Shown here one piece after another: positions 27,885 to 37,704 of a stretch of 64,000 nt of DNA. Position numbers and translations under genes: made by a program. The notes below the pieces were generated by a model. The model ran no database searches. It was not told where the DNA came from and saw only the letters and a list, made by a program, of their open reading frames with translations. How positions within the stretch are numbered: the first letter of the stretch is position 1; every line of letters starts with the position of its first letter. This DNA comes from an uncultured Acidimicrobiales bacterium (GTDB lineage: Bacteria; Actinomycetota; Acidimicrobiia; Acidimicrobiales; SHLQ01), in assembly GCA_937934655.1 (NCBI GenBank), contig CALGZB010000070.1, positions 1-64,000 on the forward strand, written 5' to 3'.

Positions 27885-29519
27885 TTAGAACGAGATGAGG
27901 CTCGGCTCGTAATCGTCGGGGGCTTCGTAGCCGAGCAAGTTGAACGCGGTGGCAGCGATGTTGGCGAGTCCGTTTTGGCTGGTACCGGTTAGTTGGTACT
28001 CGCCGTCGTAGCGGGCGTCGTGAATCACGAACGGCACGGGGCTGAGGGTGTGCGAGGTCTTTGGAGATCGCACGCCGTCCTTCTCGGTAAACATGATGTC
28101 GGCGTTGCCATGGTCGGCGGTGTAGATCAGCACACCACTCAGGTCGTTAATGACGTCGAGCAGTCGGCCAAGCGATTCATCGACAACTTCCATTGCTTCC
28201 ACGGCCGCGGCGAGATCGCCGGTATGCCCAACCATGTCGCCGTTGGCAATGTTGATGCGACCAAACCGGAATTCGCCGCTGCGAAGAAGGTCGATGGTGG
28301 CGTCGGTAATCTCCCGGGCTTTCATCGCCGGCGCTTCGTTGAACTCGACATTGTCGGAGGGAATTTCGATGTAGGTCTCGAGCGACTCATTGATGTACCC
28401 GCTCTTGTTGCCATTCCAAAAGAACGTGACATGGCCAAACTTCTGGGTTTCGCTGATGGCGAAATTCTTCAAGCCGGTTGCGCAGAGAAATTCGCCCATC
28501 GTGCGATCGATGGTGGGTGGATCCACTAGGTAGTTGGTTGGAACAAAGGCGTCGCCGTCGTACTGAAGAAGGCCGGCGTAATAGACGTCGGGGTGGGCGC
28601 CCCGGTCGAACGCCGTGAACTCAGCATCTTCGTAGGCCATCGAGATTTCGATTGCCCGGTCGCCTCGGAAGTTGGAGAGGATCACCGAGTCGCCGTCGGC
28701 CATCCGCCCCACCGGATTTCCAGCCTCATCGACGACAACAAACTCGGGAAGGTACTGATCGCCCTTCTCGGTCTCGGCATACAACGTCTCGACCGCTTCG
28801 GTAGCTGACGGGAACGCCCGACCAACACCGTGGGTGTGGCAGTTGTAGCCGCGCTCGACCATGGGCCAGTCGGCTTCGTAGCGATCCATCGTGAGGGTCA
28901 TTCGTCCACCGCCCGACGCAATGGCGAAATCGGCACCATGGGTCTGGTTGATTTCGGCGAGGACACCCTCGGTGGTTTCGAGATACCCCAGGGCCGACCG
29001 GGCAGGGACATCGCGGCCATCGAGAAGAAGGTGCAGACGGGCACGCTTTACGCCCCGTTCGGCGGCCTTGCGCAACAGTGCATACAGATGGTCATTGTGG
29101 GAGTGCACATTGCCGTCGGAGTGGAGACCAATGAAGTGCATCGTTCCACCCGATGTCCCGATGCATCGATCGGTTGCTGCGGCCCAGACCGGCGTGTCAA
29201 AAAGTGCACCCGACTCGATCGACTTGTTCACCAGTTTGGCGCCCTGGGCGAACACTCGACCTGCTCCGAGCGCGTTGTGACCGACCTCGCTGTTGCCCAT
29301 GTCGTCGTCGGTCGGAAGTCCGACCGCGAGTCCATGCGCTCGCAACGGCGTCGATAACAATGATTCGTTCAGGGCATCGAGCGTTGGTGTGTTGGCTTCG
29401 CTTACTGCGTTACTCGGCCCATCGGGCGCGATACCGACGCCATCGGCAACGACGATAAGGACCGGACCGGTCCGGCCTGGGAACGAGGCATGCGGCGACA
29501 GTGCAGAAACATTGGTCAT
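27885..29519 (-). CDS. gpmI: 2,3-bisphosphoglycerate-independent phosphoglycerate mutase
   Basis: A 544-residue di-metal alkaline-phosphatase-superfamily enzyme interconverting 3- and 2-phosphoglycerate. The N-terminus VLIVVADGVGIAPDG carries the first metal Asp. The phospho-accepting Ser is in DMGNSEVGHNALGAG. HSDGNVHSHNDHLYAL, VSDGRDVP-like LDGRDVPARS, GHTGDLAAAVEA and YTADHGNAD supply the other ligands. The start ATG at 29519 is preferred; an ATG at 29543 would add eight basic residues. A slightly long form compared with the usual 510-515 residues. Confidence 0.93.
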   Translation of the reverse strand: MTNVSALSPHASFPGRTGPVLIVVADGVGIAPDGPSNAVSEANTPTLDALNESLLSTPLRAHGLAVGLPTDDDMGNSEVGHNALGAGRVFAQGAKLVNKSIESGALFDTPVWAAATDRCIGTSGGTMHFIGLHSDGNVHSHNDHLYALLRKAAERGVKRARLHLLLDGRDVPARSALGYLETTEGVLAEINQTHGADFAIASGGGRMTLTMDRYEADWPMVERGYNCHTHGVGRAFPSATEAVETLYAETEKGDQYLPEFVVVDEAGNPVGRMADGDSVILSNFRGDRAIEISMAYEDAEFTAFDRGAHPDVYYAGLLQYDGDAFVPTNYLVDPPTIDRTMGEFLCATGLKNFAISETQKFGHVTFFWNGNKSGYINESLETYIEIPSDNVEFNEAPAMKAREITDATIDLLRSGEFRFGRINIANGDMVGHTGDLAAAVEAMEVVDESLGRLLDVINDLSGVLIYTADHGNADIMFTEKDGVRSPKTSHTLSPVPFVIHDARYDGEYQLTGTSQNGLANIAATAFNLLGYEAPDDYEPSLISF

Positions 29520-29569
29520 AGGCTCGCCAAGTCTACGCGGCATACGACCAAGCGTGGTTTACGCGGTCT

Positions 29570-30070
29570 CTACGCCCTGGCTGCTTCGAGCAGGTAACCC
29601 TTCGACCGCACCGTTCGCAACGCCAAACCACTGCCGTGGAGGCGCTTTCTAATTCGGGTGACATGAACGTCGAGGGCGTTGCGGCCACTCACCGAATCGT
29701 CGGGCCAGCCATGTGCGCTCAACGTTTCGCGAGAAACGACTGCGCCCCATTTGTCGACTAACGCCGACATGATACGCGCCTCGACTGGCGGTAGCGCCAC
29801 CCATTCACTCCCAAAACGGACAAGACCAGCGTCGTCCATCTCGGGGCGGACGAGGTCGTTTTGTTGCACCCGCCGCCGCAGAGTCTCGGCTCGCAATTCA
29901 AGGTCAGCTGCATCGGCTGGAACCCGAATCCAGTCTTCGAGCGGATCAGCCATGACGAGCGGCAACCCGGCGCCCTCGACAAGAATAAGTCGCGGGAGGC
30001 CCGCTTCCCGAAGTTCCGCCAACCGTGTGGCCTGATCAGGCCATGTCACAACATCGATAGTGTTAATCAT
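29570..30070 (-). CDS. Winged-helix transcriptional regulator (OmpR/PhoB-type output domain)
   Basis: 166 residues. The C-terminal 95 residues are a trans_reg_C winged helix: WVALPPVEARIMSALVDKW, VVSRETLSAHGWP and the recognition helix plus wing VHVTRIRKRL...LRTVRSKGYLL. The N-terminal 70 residues look like a short, degenerate receiver without the conserved phospho-acceptor Asp context or the Lys, so it is probably not a phosphorylated response regulator. No kinase is adjacent. Target genes are unknown. It lies divergently upstream of the EtfD-like gene, which it could control. Confidence 0.75.
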   Translation of the reverse strand: MINTIDVVTWPDQATRLAELREAGLPRLILVEGAGLPLVMADPLEDWIRVPADAADLELRAETLRRRVQQNDLVRPEMDDAGLVRFGSEWVALPPVEARIMSALVDKWGAVVSRETLSAHGWPDDSVSGRNALDVHVTRIRKRLHGSGLALRTVRSKGYLLEAARA

Positions 30071-30173
30071 TAAGAATCAGGAACCACCCTAATTAATGAA
30101 GCCGATTACATGCGTAGGCGGCTGAGGTTGCGAACAACGTTATTGAACGTGATGCGAGGGTTCCGACGACACC

Positions 30174-30203
30174 AAACTGGCTCGCAAACTTCGAAACTGG
30201 CTC
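30174..30203 (+). promoter_or_regulatory. Pair of 10-bp direct repeats in the divergent regulatory region
   Basis: AAACTGGCTC occurs at 30174-30183 and 30194-30203, a 20-bp period (two helical turns). It lies between the winged-helix regulator gene and the EtfD-like gene. OmpR/PhoB-type proteins often bind direct repeats with such spacing, so it could be the operator of that regulator; this is inference. Confidence 0.35.
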
Positions 30204-30281
30204 CGAGACGCCACTTATAGCGAGAAGGTTGACCTTTCGTCTGCGTGCTTCAGTGCCAGTAGCGGTATCGTCGCAATTGTT

Positions 30282-32579
30282 ATGAAGCAACGATTTCGCC
30301 CTCAGCACCTCGTCATCGCCATTGGCGTAGGAATTGCGATCTTTACGGTCGGATCAGGCATCGTCCCGATCTTCACCGAGTTCCACGATGACTCGCTTAT
30401 TACTCGCGAGGTATTCGAGAACATCCCTACGGCCATCAAGGTCGCTTTCTACACGATCATCCCCGTGATGATCATCTACATGACCGTTCTCTTCGCACAG
30501 CGAATGAAGAACTGGCAGCGAGGCGCTCCCGATAACCGGGCGACCACTTCGGAGAATGCTGGGCGTCGTTTGGGCGATTTCCGGGCAGGCGTCTACATGC
30601 AGACCCTGCTTCGCGATCCAGCCGCTGGCCTCATGCACTCACTCATCTACTTCCCGTTCATCATCTTGATGGCCGTAACCACGGTGCTCGAGGTCAACCA
30701 CCAGGTGCCCGAGGGACTCAAGTTCCTCCATGGCGATATCTACCGGGCCTACGCCCTCATCGGCGATCTCGCCGGAGCCGCCTTTCTGGTCGGCATTGTT
30801 TGGGCGATGGTTCGTCGCTACGGACCTCGTGCAGTTCGTCCATACCGCATCAGCATCAAGACCCGTCCCGAGCACGCCGTGGTTCTCCTTACCTTCTTTG
30901 CAATTGGTGTCACCGGCTTCGGCGCCGAGGCTTTCCGCATTGCTCACCAAGGCGAACTTGCCGGCGGCACGCTCCCCGAATTCGAGCGCTGGTCGATCAT
31001 TGGTTACCCACTGGCCGTGCTCGTCGAACCGCTCGGCAATCTGAGTGGTTGGCATCAGGGCTGGTGGATCGCCCACGTTCTGAGCTTCATCGTGTTCCTC
31101 GCAATCCTGCCGGTCACGATGCTTCGCCACATGTTCACGTCACCGCTCAACATGTACCTCAAGGACCGCGACCGTCCCAAGGGTGCAATGAAGCCCATGG
31201 GCAACCTGATGGAAACCGAGCTCGAAACTTTCGGTGCTTCGACCATCGAAGATTTCACCTGGAAGCAACTTCTCGACACCGACGCCTGCACCATGTGTGG
31301 CCGATGCACCAGCGTCTGCCCAGCGCACCACACCGGCAAGCCACTTGATCCACGTGAGATCGTGCTCAAGACCGGCGAAGTCATGGCCGCTACGGGTAGT
31401 CCACAGGTTTCACCTCCGATTGGCACCGACGCCGAGATCACCGTGCCCTCCAACTGGATGTTCGACCGGGTCACCCCCGAAGAGCTGTGGGCATGCACCA
31501 CCTGTCGGGCCTGCGACGAGATCTGTCCCGTCAACATCGAGATTCTCGACAAGATCCTCGACATGCGCCGCTACCTGTCGCTGATGGAATCCAACTTCCC
31601 GTCGATGCTCGGTAACGCCTACCGGTCCATGGAAAACTCCTCGAACCCCTGGGGAATCAGCCAGACCGAACGCGCCGACTGGGCCGAAGACATCGAGGGC
31701 GTCAGCGTTCTCGACGGCTCCGACCCGCTGGAATCCGAATACCTCTACTGGGTTGGCTGCGCCGGATCCTTCGACGACAAGAACAAAAAGGTCACCCAGT
31801 CGATGGCCAAGCTGCTCAAGCGGGCGGGCATCGACGTGTCGATCCTCGGCCCATCAGAGCTTTGCACCGGCGACTCAGCTCGCCGCTCGGGCAACGAGTA
31901 CCTCTTCCAGATGCTCGCCTCGCAGAACATCGAAACCCTCAACGGCATGGGTGTGAAGAAGATCATCACCCAGTGCCCTCACTGCTTCAACACCCTCGCC
32001 AACGAGTACCCAGAACTCGGCGGCCACTACGAAGTGGTGCACCACACGCAGCTGCTCGAATGGCTCATCGACTCGGGCAAGCTCGACCTCAAGGGTGCGT
32101 CGATCGAAGAACGAGTCGTCTACCACGACAGCTGCTACCTGGGTCGCCACAACGACGTCTACCTCGCACCCCGCAAGGTGCTTGGTTCGCTCGGAGGCAT
32201 TCAGATTGTCGAAGCCGAACGCAACGGTACCGAAGGCATGTGCTGTGGCGCCGGCGGTGCTCGCTTCTGGCTTGAGGAAGACACCGGCAAGCAGATCAAC
32301 ACCGATCGCTCGCAGGAACTTCTGGCCACCGGCGCAACCCGTATCGCGACTGCCTGTCCCTTCTGCTACGTCATGATGGACGATGGCGTGAAGGGCGAAG
32401 GTGTCGATGAAGATCAGGTAAAGGTCGGCGACATCGCCATGCATGTGGTCGAAGCCATCGAAGAGGCCGAGGTTCGTGCCGACGCTGAAATGTTGGCCGA
32501 AGCACAAGCCGCAGCGTCAGCCACGGTAACCAACATGACCGCCACCGATTTGGGCGACACGCCACCAAGCTTCCAATAG
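30282..32579 (+). CDS. Membrane Fe-S oxidoreductase, EtfD/heterodisulfide reductase-like
   Basis: 765 residues. Residues 1-290 hold about seven membrane helices resembling a NarI-type cytochrome/quinone module. At about 336 and 404 are two 4Fe-4S motifs, CTMCGRCTSVCP and CTTCRACDEICP. Two CCG domains follow (VGCAGSFD...CPHCFNTL; YHDSCYLGRHND...MCCGAGGARFW...CPFCYVMM). This order is that of mycobacterial EtfD (Rv0338c type), which passes electrons from ETF, reduced during fatty-acid beta-oxidation, to the quinone pool. No etfAB lies in the window. A strong terminator follows the stop. A generic (Fe-S)-binding oxidoreductase is the cautious alternative. Confidence 0.85.
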   Translation: MKQRFRPQHLVIAIGVGIAIFTVGSGIVPIFTEFHDDSLITREVFENIPTAIKVAFYTIIPVMIIYMTVLFAQRMKNWQRGAPDNRATTSENAGRRLGDFRAGVYMQTLLRDPAAGLMHSLIYFPFIILMAVTTVLEVNHQVPEGLKFLHGDIYRAYALIGDLAGAAFLVGIVWAMVRRYGPRAVRPYRISIKTRPEHAVVLLTFFAIGVTGFGAEAFRIAHQGELAGGTLPEFERWSIIGYPLAVLVEPLGNLSGWHQGWWIAHVLSFIVFLAILPVTMLRHMFTSPLNMYLKDRDRPKGAMKPMGNLMETELETFGASTIEDFTWKQLLDTDACTMCGRCTSVCPAHHTGKPLDPREIVLKTGEVMAATGSPQVSPPIGTDAEITVPSNWMFDRVTPEELWACTTCRACDEICPVNIEILDKILDMRRYLSLMESNFPSMLGNAYRSMENSSNPWGISQTERADWAEDIEGVSVLDGSDPLESEYLYWVGCAGSFDDKNKKVTQSMAKLLKRAGIDVSILGPSELCTGDSARRSGNEYLFQMLASQNIETLNGMGVKKIITQCPHCFNTLANEYPELGGHYEVVHHTQLLEWLIDSGKLDLKGASIEERVVYHDSCYLGRHNDVYLAPRKVLGSLGGIQIVEAERNGTEGMCCGAGGARFWLEEDTGKQINTDRSQELLATGATRIATACPFCYVMMDDGVKGEGVDEDQVKVGDIAMHVVEAIEEAEVRADAEMLAEAQAAASATVTNMTATDLGDTPPSFQ

Positions 32580-32587
32580 TCCAAAAT

Positions 32588-32635
32588 CTCGTGGCACCAG
32601 CCGACAGTATTTGTCGCTGTGTGTCACGAGTTTTT
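32588..32635 (+). terminator. Intrinsic terminator, possibly bidirectional
   Basis: CTCGTGGCAC (32588-32597) pairs with GTGTCACGAG (32621-32630), with an inner CGACA/TGTCG pairing, followed by TTTTT (32631-32635). On the minus strand the same stem is followed by ATTTTGG, so it could also serve the convergent glycosyltransferase gene. Confidence 0.85.
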
Positions 32636-32640
32636 GCGTT

Positions 32641-33792
32641 TTAGGCGAGCTTCTTCGGGTTCTTCAGCAGTTCGAGCAACGAGTGCGCTGTTGGCAGGTT
32701 GCTCAGACGGTGGTTCTGGAAGCGAGTGATTCGACGCTGCCGGCCGTCGCGGACGCCAGCGATGCCGGCGTTCATGCTCATGACCTTTTTGATCTGGCCA
32801 TCGAGTTTTCCATCGCCAGAGATGAGGTAGCCGCCGATGTGTTCGAGCTGCTCGCGGATGGAACCGACGTCGGAGGCAAGGACAGCACAGCCGGCCGCGG
32901 CGGCCTCGTAGATCACGATTGGCTGCGCATCGGCAACGTCTCGAGTCGGAAGAACAAAGATGTCGATGTCGTTAAACCACTCGCACCGGTCGTGATCATC
33001 AACCGGGTATTCGGCGTGATGAACCCGGTGCGGGTGACGGGCAGTTACTTCGAGAAGAGTTGAGCTGACCTCAAGGTCATCCATACTGCCGGCGATGTGC
33101 AGCTCGATTGCCAAACCGCTGTCGGCGAGTCGAGCGAAGGCTTCGATGACATCGAGTGCGCCGTCTTCGACCGTGAGAGCTCCCAAGAAACCAAGAATGA
33201 TTGGTCGGCTTGTACCGACGTCTGGGGCTTCGTAGCCGGCAAGTTTGGCGACGACATCGTCGGCAAGGAACACACTGTTGTCGACGATCACGACGCGATC
33301 AGGGTCACCCGAATGAGCAGCAAGCTCGGCCATTCGTTGCGACGGGACGACTTCGAGCGCCGGTTGGCAGAGCCTCCGGAAGAGTCGGAGGTGGTTGGTT
33401 GAGGCAGAGAGATAGACATCACTGTGGTGCACGGCCACTACTGGCAGACCAAGCGTGCTGGCCGGAACTGCGCCGAGCGCGCCACGGACTGCGGTGTCGG
33501 AAGGAACCGTTACAAGGAAGGCCCCAGTTCCACTTGAACCGCGCCGGGAGCGACCAAAGAGCGAACGGACCGGAGCGACGGCATCGGAGAGATTGACCTC
33601 GCAAAGATCGACCGCATCGGACCGTTGCAGGTACTGCAACATGGCGTCGGTAGAACCGGCGGCCGTCGATGTGGCGGACGAGAGCGTGGATGACACAACG
33701 ACCCGCGCATACGTGGCTCTTGTCGTTTCCTGCCGCTGCATCACACTGTGATTCAGCTCGTCCCAAGCCATGTTCGTCATCACTACACCCAT
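32641..33792 (-). CDS. Family 4-like glycosyltransferase
   Basis: 383 residues with a GT-B fold pattern. The C-terminal half shows ILGFLGALTVEDGALDVIEAF, the mid-strand VDDHDRCEWFNDIDIFVLPT and the donor-binding IYEAAAAGCAVLASDVGSIRE. The N-terminal acceptor half is divergent, and several early Met codons (33780, 33771, 33741) leave the exact start open. Codon use resembles the core genes. It is divergent from the polysaccharide polymerase gene at 33977 and probably belongs functionally to that cluster. Donor and acceptor sugars cannot be read from sequence. Confidence 0.75.
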   Translation of the reverse strand: MGVVMTNMAWDELNHSVMQRQETTRATYARVVVSSTLSSATSTAAGSTDAMLQYLQRSDAVDLCEVNLSDAVAPVRSLFGRSRRGSSGTGAFLVTVPSDTAVRGALGAVPASTLGLPVVAVHHSDVYLSASTNHLRLFRRLCQPALEVVPSQRMAELAAHSGDPDRVVIVDNSVFLADDVVAKLAGYEAPDVGTSRPIILGFLGALTVEDGALDVIEAFARLADSGLAIELHIAGSMDDLEVSSTLLEVTARHPHRVHHAEYPVDDHDRCEWFNDIDIFVLPTRDVADAQPIVIYEAAAAGCAVLASDVGSIREQLEHIGGYLISGDGKLDGQIKKVMSMNAGIAGVRDGRQRRITRFQNHRLSNLPTAHSLLELLKNPKKLA

Positions 33793-33976
33793 CGGCGAAT
33801 GACGTTCGTCGATGAGGATTCAGACCGACATTTGTCGAGATGGGCGGAAGAGTGGACCTGAAACGGAGCTATAACTCGTCGGGGCAGTCGTCCTTCCTAA
33901 GTTTCGGTCCGAGTAGGCCGATTGGACTACGACCCTGCGACACCGAATCCGCCGTCGCGCATACTTAAAGGCCCTT

Positions 33977-35545
33977 GTGCACGTAGCTAGTCCGCGAATT
34001 CTCGAACCAGTTGAGGTTGATAACGACGCTTCGTCGGACTTGTACGAAGGCTTTCTACCTCCGCGCCGAGTCAGTCTCTTGAATTCTTGGCTCTCTCTTG
34101 CGGCAATAGCTACTGCCATGACTGTCGTTGCCTCATTGCTTCGGCCTGCCTCCTCACTTGGCCTCGGAATAACAATGATCCCTTACGTTTCAAGCGTTTT
34201 GGCGAACGCTCGGGTCGTTCTACTCCTTTCGAAGCACGTCCGCACTCCCGATTTAGGAGCGCTCAACCCGTACTCAATCGTGGTATGCATCGTGTGCACG
34301 ATCTACGTGGCGAGACCCCTCTTTATACTCCGTTCGGGAATCCTAGGCTCGGCCGGCACGAGTGAGCAGTCTCTCGCCGGTATGGAAACTGCAATGGCAA
34401 ACGCGCTTGCGTCCACTTCATTGGCAATATCCGTGCTTTCCACTGGTCTCGTAGCCGGAGTTCTATCTGCTTCAAGTTCGTCAAACGGGCGCAACGTCAC
34501 TACCCGGGCCCGGCCCCGTGGCGACAAAAGCATCGGGATACTTGGACTAATCGCGACCTTTCTTCTTGTCCTGGTACTCCGAACCATCTTTGATTCAGAA
34601 CGAGGATTCTTCGGAGCACTTACCGCTCGGCAACTGACATTCGAAGCCAAAATGCACCTGCTTTGGGCAGCTGAATACCTCCGCCTTGCAGTCATAGCCC
34701 TTATTGGTGCGCGCAGGTCCGCTGGCTCAAAGGTGGGAACACCCATCAAAGCTCTGTACGGCGCAACAATATGTCTCGACTTCCTATCGGGTTCCCGCAC
34801 CGAACTCCTGCTCAACAACCTGCTGCTTTGCGCAGCTGTCCTCCTCGTTACTTCGGTACGGTCAAATCGCCTGCAACAACGTGACATGATTCGATTTGCG
34901 GGAGTCCTTGCTGCGCTGTGTTTCTTCGTAGGGTTTGTTGCACTGCGCCAATACGTACGTGACGAACGAGGTCAGTTTGATGCTTCTGCAGTCGTGACTT
35001 CTGTGATCCGAATGGATGAGTACATTCTTGACTCAGACGAAGCTGCGGGATTCGACTATCTCGTTCAGATCCAAGGCGAATTCCCACGCTCGCACCAGTA
35101 CCGCGGACTTAGTGGAGTCGCTTCGATCGCCGCCGCCCCAATCCCATCCGCGATTTTTCCAGGCAAGCCTGACAGGGCATCAGTTGCCCTAACAGCAGTA
35201 CTTGCCCCCGATCGCGTGAAACAAAACGCCAACATCGCCGTCTCTGGATTCGCTGACTTGTATTCGATAGGAGGACTGGCATCGCTCTTACTAGGCAGCG
35301 CAATTGTCGGAACCTTGCTCGGCTTCTGTATGCGGTTTGCCAGAAATTTCAGTGCACCGTATGTCCGGGTCATCGTTGCCTATGCAGTAGCTCTCTCCAT
35401 GATGGACGCAATTCGTTCCGATATTTTCTCAGCCGCTCTTACCCCAGCGAGGCTGGTTTTGGTTTGGGTGGCACTCAAGACGGTCCTACTAATTAGTCGT
35501 GGGGTGGAACCCGTACCTTCGGACATCCCCGGACCCACCGTCTAG
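33977..35545 (+). CDS. Wzy-like oligosaccharide repeat-unit polymerase
   Basis: A 522-residue integral membrane protein with about eleven hydrophobic segments and a large external loop around residues 330-420 (VRDERGQFDAS to SAIFPGKPDRASVALTA). This topology is typical of O-antigen/exopolysaccharide polymerases of the Wzy/EpsG group, which have almost no sequence motifs. It starts with GTG. Its neighbours (GDP-fucose enzymes, glycosyltransferases, flippase) support the role. A-rich and rare-looking codons are more frequent than in the flanking housekeeping genes, consistent with a transferred polysaccharide locus. Confidence 0.65.
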   Translation: MHVASPRILEPVEVDNDASSDLYEGFLPPRRVSLLNSWLSLAAIATAMTVVASLLRPASSLGLGITMIPYVSSVLANARVVLLLSKHVRTPDLGALNPYSIVVCIVCTIYVARPLFILRSGILGSAGTSEQSLAGMETAMANALASTSLAISVLSTGLVAGVLSASSSSNGRNVTTRARPRGDKSIGILGLIATFLLVLVLRTIFDSERGFFGALTARQLTFEAKMHLLWAAEYLRLAVIALIGARRSAGSKVGTPIKALYGATICLDFLSGSRTELLLNNLLLCAAVLLVTSVRSNRLQQRDMIRFAGVLAALCFFVGFVALRQYVRDERGQFDASAVVTSVIRMDEYILDSDEAAGFDYLVQIQGEFPRSHQYRGLSGVASIAAAPIPSAIFPGKPDRASVALTAVLAPDRVKQNANIAVSGFADLYSIGGLASLLLGSAIVGTLLGFCMRFARNFSAPYVRVIVAYAVALSMMDAIRSDIFSAALTPARLVLVWVALKTVLLISRGVEPVPSDIPGPTV

Positions 35546-35693
35546 TTCCCTTAGGCCATCCTCGTAGTCAATCCATTGTCTTGAGATTTGCTGCATCGCA
35601 GACCGACGCGCCGATATGCCTGACCAGGGATCAGGGCGGAGGTTTTATGGGCAAAAAGACTCATGACATGGGCCTTTAGGCCGATCGGTACTG

Positions 35694-36689
35694 ATGCCAA
35701 TGATTCAGTTACCGGCAACACCGTTGAATAAGGACGCCCGCATCTTTGTTGCAGGCCACGGTGGTCTTGTCGGCTCCGCGATCCTCAGAAATCTCAAGGG
35801 TCGTGGCTACCACAACATCCTCGTCGCGACGCGAAATGAACTGGACCTGAGGGATCAGGCAGCAGTGAATGAGTGGTTCGAGAAACACGAGCCGGAATTC
35901 GTATTCCTGGTCGCCGGAACCGTTGGCGGAATTCTCGCTAACTCCACTCGGCCAGCCGAGTTCCTCTACGACAACATGATGATTCACGGAACTGTGGTTC
36001 ACGCCGCGTACCAAACTGGCGTGCAAAAACTGCTTTACCTTGGCAGCTCGTGCATCTACCCACGAAACGCTCCACAACCAATCTCCGAGGACTCGCTATT
36101 AACCGGCCCCCTCGAGCCAACGAACGAGGGGTATGCGCTGGCCAAGATCTCGGGGATCAAGTTGTGCGACTACTACCGGGAACAATACGGATGTGACTTC
36201 ATCTCCGCGATGCCCACGAATCTCTACGGGCCATTTGACAACTTTGACCTCCAGTCAAGTCATGTGTTGCCGGCGCTAATCCGGAAGTTCCACGAAGCAA
36301 AACTCACCGGCGATGCGGTCGAGATCTGGGGAACCGGCGCCGCTGAACGAGAGTTCCTCTTTGTCGATGACCTAGCCGACTGTTGTCACTTCCTCATGGA
36401 GAACTACTCCGAAGCTGGCCACATCAACGTTGGCACTGGAGTGGATCTAAGTATCAAAGACTTGGCACTGCTCATCCGGTCGGTCGTCTTCCCCGAGGCT
36501 GACCTGGTGTTTGACGACACCAAACCAGACGGCATGCCGAAAAAGGTCCTCAACGTAGACAAGTTGACCGAACGAGGATGGAGAGCATCCGTGGAACTCC
36601 AAAGCGGCATTGAGCGCACCTATAGCTGGTTTGTCGAAAACCAGACTTCCATTCGCAAGACCCACGAACAGGAACACGACTATGCGTAA
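35694..36689 (+). CDS. fcl: GDP-L-fucose synthase
   Basis: A 331-residue extended SDR that epimerises and reduces GDP-4-keto-6-deoxymannose to GDP-L-fucose with NADPH. The NADP motif is [13 protein letters not shown]. Other signatures are [22 protein letters not shown] (catalytic Ser), [12 protein letters not shown] (Tyr-x3-Lys), [15 protein letters not shown] and [12 protein letters not shown]. It precedes gmd and overlaps it by 8 nt, so the two GDP-fucose steps are co-translated. A product short of fucose (another GDP-deoxysugar) is less likely. Confidence 0.9.
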   Translation: MPMIQLPATPLNKDARIFVAGHGGLVGSAILRNLKGRGYHNILVATRNELDLRDQAAVNEWFEKHEPEFVFLVAGTVGGILANSTRPAEFLYDNMMIHGTVVHAAYQTGVQKLLYLGSSCIYPRNAPQPISEDSLLTGPLEPTNEGYALAKISGIKLCDYYREQYGCDFISAMPTNLYGPFDNFDLQSSHVLPALIRKFHEAKLTGDAVEIWGTGAAEREFLFVDDLADCCHFLMENYSEAGHINVGTGVDLSIKDLALLIRSVVFPEADLVFDDTKPDGMPKKVLNVDKLTERGWRASVELQSGIERTYSWFVENQTSIRKTHEQEHDYA

Positions 36690-37704
36690 GGCGATTGTTA
36701 CCGGCGCCGCTGGCCAAGACGGCTCATACTTGTGTGAGCTACTGCTGGACAAGGGCTACGAAGTCCACGGGATAGTCCGACGAACTTCTTCCGGCGGCGA
36801 AACACGGCTGACCCATCTTGAACACGACCCCAATGCCTCGGGCCGGTTCTTCCTTCATCATGGCGATCAGCTCGATACGGGTCGCCTGGTTCAACTCTTG
36901 TCCAAGGTAGAACCAGACGAGTTTTATAACCTTGCTGCCCAGAGTCACGTTCGGGTTTCCTTCGAGATACCCGAATCAACCGTCGACGTTACTGGTGTCG
37001 CTCCTCTCCGTGCTTTAGAGAGCATCCGACTACTCGGGCTCGAAACCCGCTTCTATCAGGCGTCATCTTCCGAAATGTTCGGATCCACGAACCCTCCACA
37101 GAACGAACTCAGCCCGCTTCATCCACGGAGTCCGTACGCGTGCGCCAAGGTGCTAGCTCACCACTTGACGGTCAACTACCGGGAGTCTTATGGACTGCAC
37201 GCAGTCAGCGGAATTCTCTTTAACCATGAGAGTCCGCGCCGCGGAGAGAACTTTGTGACTCGAAAGATCACGAAGGCCGTCTCGGCAATTGTCCGCGGTG
37301 AACAACAGCACCTCTTCCTTGGCAACCTCGATGCCAAGCGAGACTGGGGATTTGCTGGAGACTACGTCGAAGCGATGTGGCGGATGCTCCAGGCAGACAG
37401 CCCTGACGATTTCGTCGTAGCAACCGGAGAAGCGTTTTCGGTGCAACAATTTTGCGACCTTGCGTTCGGACATGTGGGACTCAAGTGGCAGGACTACGTC
37501 CGTTATGACGCCCGGTTCGAACGACCGGCAGAAGTTGATCACCTGCTGGGTGATGCATCCAAGGCGAAAGCAATCTTGGACTGGACCCCCACTGTTTCGT
37601 TTGAGGAACTTGTTACCCGAATGGTCGATGCCGACCTCCAATCATCAGACAAATCCGTGGTGGATCTGACGACCGAGCACAACGATGCGCATTCTCATTC
37701 ATGA
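36682..37704 (+). CDS. gmd: GDP-mannose 4,6-dehydratase
   Basis: A 340-residue extended SDR converting GDP-mannose to GDP-4-keto-6-deoxymannose, the substrate of the preceding fcl product. The start ATG at 36682 overlaps the fcl stop and gives [17 protein letters not shown], the canonical N-terminus. Also seen are [37 protein letters not shown] (Tyr-x3-Lys), [18 protein letters not shown] and [19 protein letters not shown]. No manB/manC lies in the window. It overlaps the next glycosyltransferase by 20 bp. Confidence 0.95.
   Translation: MRKAIVTGAAGQDGSYLCELLLDKGYEVHGIVRRTSSGGETRLTHLEHDPNASGRFFLHHGDQLDTGRLVQLLSKVEPDEFYNLAAQSHVRVSFEIPESTVDVTGVAPLRALESIRLLGLETRFYQASSSEMFGSTNPPQNELSPLHPRSPYACAKVLAHHLTVNYRESYGLHAVSGILFNHESPRRGENFVTRKITKAVSAIVRGEQQHLFLGNLDAKRDWGFAGDYVEAMWRMLQADSPDDFVVATGEAFSVQQFCDLAFGHVGLKWQDYVRYDARFERPAEVDHLLGDASKAKAILDWTPTVSFEELVTRMVDADLQSSDKSVVDLTTEHNDAHSHS

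Noticed and set aside
35546-35693. A c-di-GMP riboswitch ahead of fcl
   Set aside because: GGGCAAAAAG and a GGCC hairpin look suggestive near an exopolysaccharide cluster, but the rest of the GEMM consensus is absent.
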